NCBI GenBank assembly: GCA_046541515.1
Contig: JBKHDD010000003.1
Span: forward strand, 19,678-83,677
Direction of reading: 5' to 3'
DNA: 64,000 nucleotides
DNA from: CAYFVR01 sp046541515
GTDB lineage: Bacteria > Desulfobacterota > Desulfobacteria > Desulfobacterales > Desulfococcaceae
Shown here: positions 61,825 to 64,000 of the stretch, in pieces
How positions within the stretch are numbered: the first letter of the stretch is position 1
Layout: every line of letters begins with the position of its first letter
The notes under the pieces: generated by a model
The model's database searches: none
Told to the model about the DNA's origin: nothing
Seen by the model: the letters and a program-made list of their open reading frames with translations, nothing else
Made by a program: the position numbers and the translations under genes

Positions 61825-64000
61825 CGCGCCGGAGCCGCTGTGCGTCGCCCTCGCCGGAAATCCCAACGCGGGAAAAACCACCCTGTTCAACGCGCTGACC
61901 GGCGCGCGCCAGAGCGTGGGCAACTATCCGGGCGTCACCGTGGAAAAACGCGAGGGCGTCTTTTCCTTCGAGGACCGGCGAATCACCGTCGTGGACCTGC
62001 CGGGCACCTATTCCCTGACCGCCTACTCCCAGGAGGAGCTGGTGGCCCGGAACTATCTGGTCCAGGAAAGGCCCCACGTGGTGGTGGACGTCCTGGACGC
62101 CAACAGCCTGGAGCGCAATCTCTATCTGGCCGTCCAGTTCATGGAGATGGGAGTGCCGCTGGTGCTGGCCCTCAACATGATGGACGAGGTCCGGCGCAGC
62201 GGAAAGCGGATCGACACGGCCCGGCTTTCCGCCCTTCTTCATGTGCCCATCGTGGAAACCGTGGCCCGGCTGGGACAGGGCAAAAGCAACCTGATCCGCG
62301 CCGCGGTTGAACACGCCCTGGAACGGAACCGAAGCTGGCAACCGCTCGCCATTTCCTACGGCCCCGATTTGGACCCGGCGTTGTTGGACATGGCCGCGGC
62401 CATCGAAGCCTCCGGCGCGTTCACCGACCGCTACCCGGTCCGCTGGCTGGCCCTGAAATTCCTGGAAGGCGACATTGAAATCCGGGAAATGATTTCCCGG
62501 ACGGGAGACCTGGGAGAGCGTCTCGCCGAAATGGTGGGCCGCCTGGAAGACCACTGCCTGACCACCCTGGACATGACCCCGGAGTCGATCATCGCCGATT
62601 ACCGGTACGGGTTCATCGCCTCGGTGACCCGCCAAGGGGTGGTCACCGCCGACGACCGGGGGGAGCGCATCCGCTTTTCGGACGCCATCGACCGGATCGT
62701 CACCCATCAGTTCGTGGGTCCGGCGCTGATGGTCGCCGTGCTTTACGGGATGTTCGTGGTCACCTTCACCGCGGGGGAAACGCCCATGGGCTGGCTGGAA
62801 ACCGCCTTCGCCTGGCTGGGCGACCTGGCCGCAGGAATTTTGCCGCCCGGACTGGCGCGGTCCCTGGTGGTGGACGGGGTCATCGCGGGCGTGGGCGGCG
62901 TTCTGGGCTTCGTGCCGCTGATCATGATCATGTTCATGGGCGTCGCCTTTCTGGAAGACAGCGGCTACATGGCCCGCATGGCCTACATGATGGACCGGGT
63001 GTTGCGAATTTTCGGGCTCCACGGCTGCTCTGTGATGCCCTTTATCGTCTCCGGCGGCATTCCCGGGGGCTGCGCGGTGCCGGGGGTCATGGGCGCCCGC
63101 ACCCTCCGAAGCCCAAAGGAAAAGCTCGCCACGCTGCTCACGGTCCCCTTCATGCCCTGCGGGGCCAAGGTGCCGGTATTTCTTCTGCTGGGGGCCGCCT
63201 TTTTTCCCGGTTCGGCCGCCGCCGTCCTTTTCTGGGTCACCCTGGGCGCCTGGGCCATGGCGTTGCTGGTGGCCTGGGTCTTGCGGAACACCATCATCCG
63301 GGGCGAGGCCACGCCCTTCGTGATGGAGCTGCCGCCCTACCGGCTGCCGACCTTCAAGGGTCTTTGCATTCACACCTGGGAGCGGGCCTGGCAGTACATC
63401 AAAAAGGCCGGCACGGTGATTCTGGCCATCTCCGTGCTGTTCTGGGCGGCCATGACCTTCCCCTCCCTTCCCAACGGGCGGGAGGCGGCCTTTTCCGCGG
63501 AAATCCGAGAAATCGAGAAACGGATGGCCGGGGCGGACGAACAGACCCGGACGGTCTTGGCCGAGGAACTCGCCCGAATCCGGGGAGAGCGTTCCCGAGA
63601 AGCGTTGCGCCATTCCGTCGCCGGTCGAATCGGCACCGCCATCGAGCCGGTCACTCGACCGGCGGGCTTCGATTGGCAAATCAACATCGCCCTGATCGGG
63701 GGCGTGGCGGCGAAGGAGGTCATCGTTTCCACCCTTGGAACGGCCTACGCGTTGGGCGGGGCGGAAGTGCCCACCACCGAAGGACTGAGCGCCCGCCTCC
63801 GCCGCGACCCGGACTGGAGCGCACGCCGGGCCGTGAGCATGATCGTCTTCGTGATGCTCTACGCCCCCTGCTTCGTCACCGTGGTCGCCATGACCCGGGA
63901 ATCCTCGTGGAAATGGGCGGCCTTCAGCGTGGTCTACACGACGGTTTTGGCCTATGGGCTGGCGGTGGCGGTGTATCAGGCGGGCGGGTGGCTGGCCGGA
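61817..64000 (+). CDS. feoB: Ferrous iron transporter FeoB (3' end beyond window)
   Basis: 728 residues to the window edge, GTG start. G-protein domain: G1 GNPNAGKTTLFNALTG near 14-29, G2 NYPGVTVEK, G3 VDLPGTYSL, G4 LNMMDE. Membrane domain: LHGCSVMPFIVSGGIPGGCAVP and FMPCGAKVPVFLLLG are the two Cys-containing gate motifs, then GGVAAKEVIVSTLGTAY and APCFVTVVAMTRE. Only the last residues should be missing. Imports Fe(II) across the inner membrane with FeoA. Confidence 0.96.
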   Translation, partial: MADAPEPLCVALAGNPNAGKTTLFNALTGARQSVGNYPGVTVEKREGVFSFEDRRITVVDLPGTYSLTAYSQEELVARNYLVQERPHVVVDVLDANSLERNLYLAVQFMEMGVPLVLALNMMDEVRRSGKRIDTARLSALLHVPIVETVARLGQGKSNLIRAAVEHALERNRSWQPLAISYGPDLDPALLDMAAAIEASGAFTDRYPVRWLALKFLEGDIEIREMISRTGDLGERLAEMVGRLEDHCLTTLDMTPESIIADYRYGFIASVTRQGVVTADDRGERIRFSDAIDRIVTHQFVGPALMVAVLYGMFVVTFTAGETPMGWLETAFAWLGDLAAGILPPGLARSLVVDGVIAGVGGVLGFVPLIMIMFMGVAFLEDSGYMARMAYMMDRVLRIFGLHGCSVMPFIVSGGIPGGCAVPGVMGARTLRSPKEKLATLLTVPFMPCGAKVPVFLLLGAAFFPGSAAAVLFWVTLGAWAMALLVAWVLRNTIIRGEATPFVMELPPYRLPTFKGLCIHTWERAWQYIKKAGTVILAISVLFWAAMTFPSLPNGREAAFSAEIREIEKRMAGADEQTRTVLAEELARIRGERSREALRHSVAGRIGTAIEPVTRPAGFDWQINIALIGGVAAKEVIVSTLGTAYALGGAEVPTTEGLSARLRRDPDWSARRAVSMIVFVMLYAPCFVTVVAMTRESSWKWAAFSVVYTTVLAYGLAVAVYQAGGWLAG

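Overview
GC-rich 64 kb window of a Gram-negative bacterial chromosome. It carries lipoprotein signal peptides, an RpoH-type sigma factor, a UPF0280 protein, two genes that only make sense if UGA is read as selenocysteine, and sucrose-synthesis genes. Together these suggest a deltaproteobacterium (Desulfobacterota). The assignment is an inference from gene content; no rRNA is present.

Layout. 1-4.1 kb (minus): 5' end of mutS, a HIT protein, UPF0280, a class V aminotransferase and an intact BrnTA toxin-antitoxin pair. 4.3-9.5 kb (plus): a STAND NTPase with nine near-identical 42-residue TPRs, followed by an AAA-ATPase/PD-(D/E)XK protein. 9.6-17.7 kb (minus): ATP-grasp ligase, large hybrid histidine kinase, two lipoproteins, rpoH. 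Then tRNA-Arg(UCU) and a metacaspase with a peptidoglycan-binding domain. 19.5-23.6 kb is a graveyard: a fossil insertion sequence whose inverted repeats are still readable, a broken RNA-processing beta-lactamase-fold gene and a broken toxin-antitoxin pair, with intact trmO among them. 23.6-31 kb: an acyl-CoA ligase-like gene, then fructokinase, sucrose-phosphate synthase/phosphatase and sucrose synthase. 31.1-34.8 kb: phnDCEE behind an 11-bp-periodic Pho-box-like array, with a terminator-like hairpin between phnD and phnC. 35-36.4 kb: transposase and regulator debris.

36.4-42 kb is a thiol/selenol redox neighbourhood: a CoA-disulfide reductase-rhodanese fusion, a peroxiredoxin-like selenoprotein, a secreted rhodanese-like selenoprotein and an alpha/beta hydrolase-OsmC fusion. 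Each selenoprotein UGA is followed by a short SECIS-like hairpin. Then come transketolase, an orphan ParA-like ATPase, a damaged VapBC pair, two broken genes joined head-on, and an azoreductase. 48.4-52.7 kb (plus) is a cobalamin operon: an unknown protein with an internal repeat, cobM, and a BtuCDF-like importer. 52.8-57.7 kb (minus): sarcosine-oxidase-like B, A and G genes with no delta subunit. 58-60.8 kb: a diguanylate cyclase overlapping an unrecognised 740-residue membrane-anchored protein. 61.2-64 kb: feoA with two FeoA domains, and feoB, which runs off the window.

The strongest candidates for something overlooked are the two adjacent UGA-containing redox genes, which ordinary gene calling truncates, and the unknown duplicated-domain protein built into the cobalamin operon.
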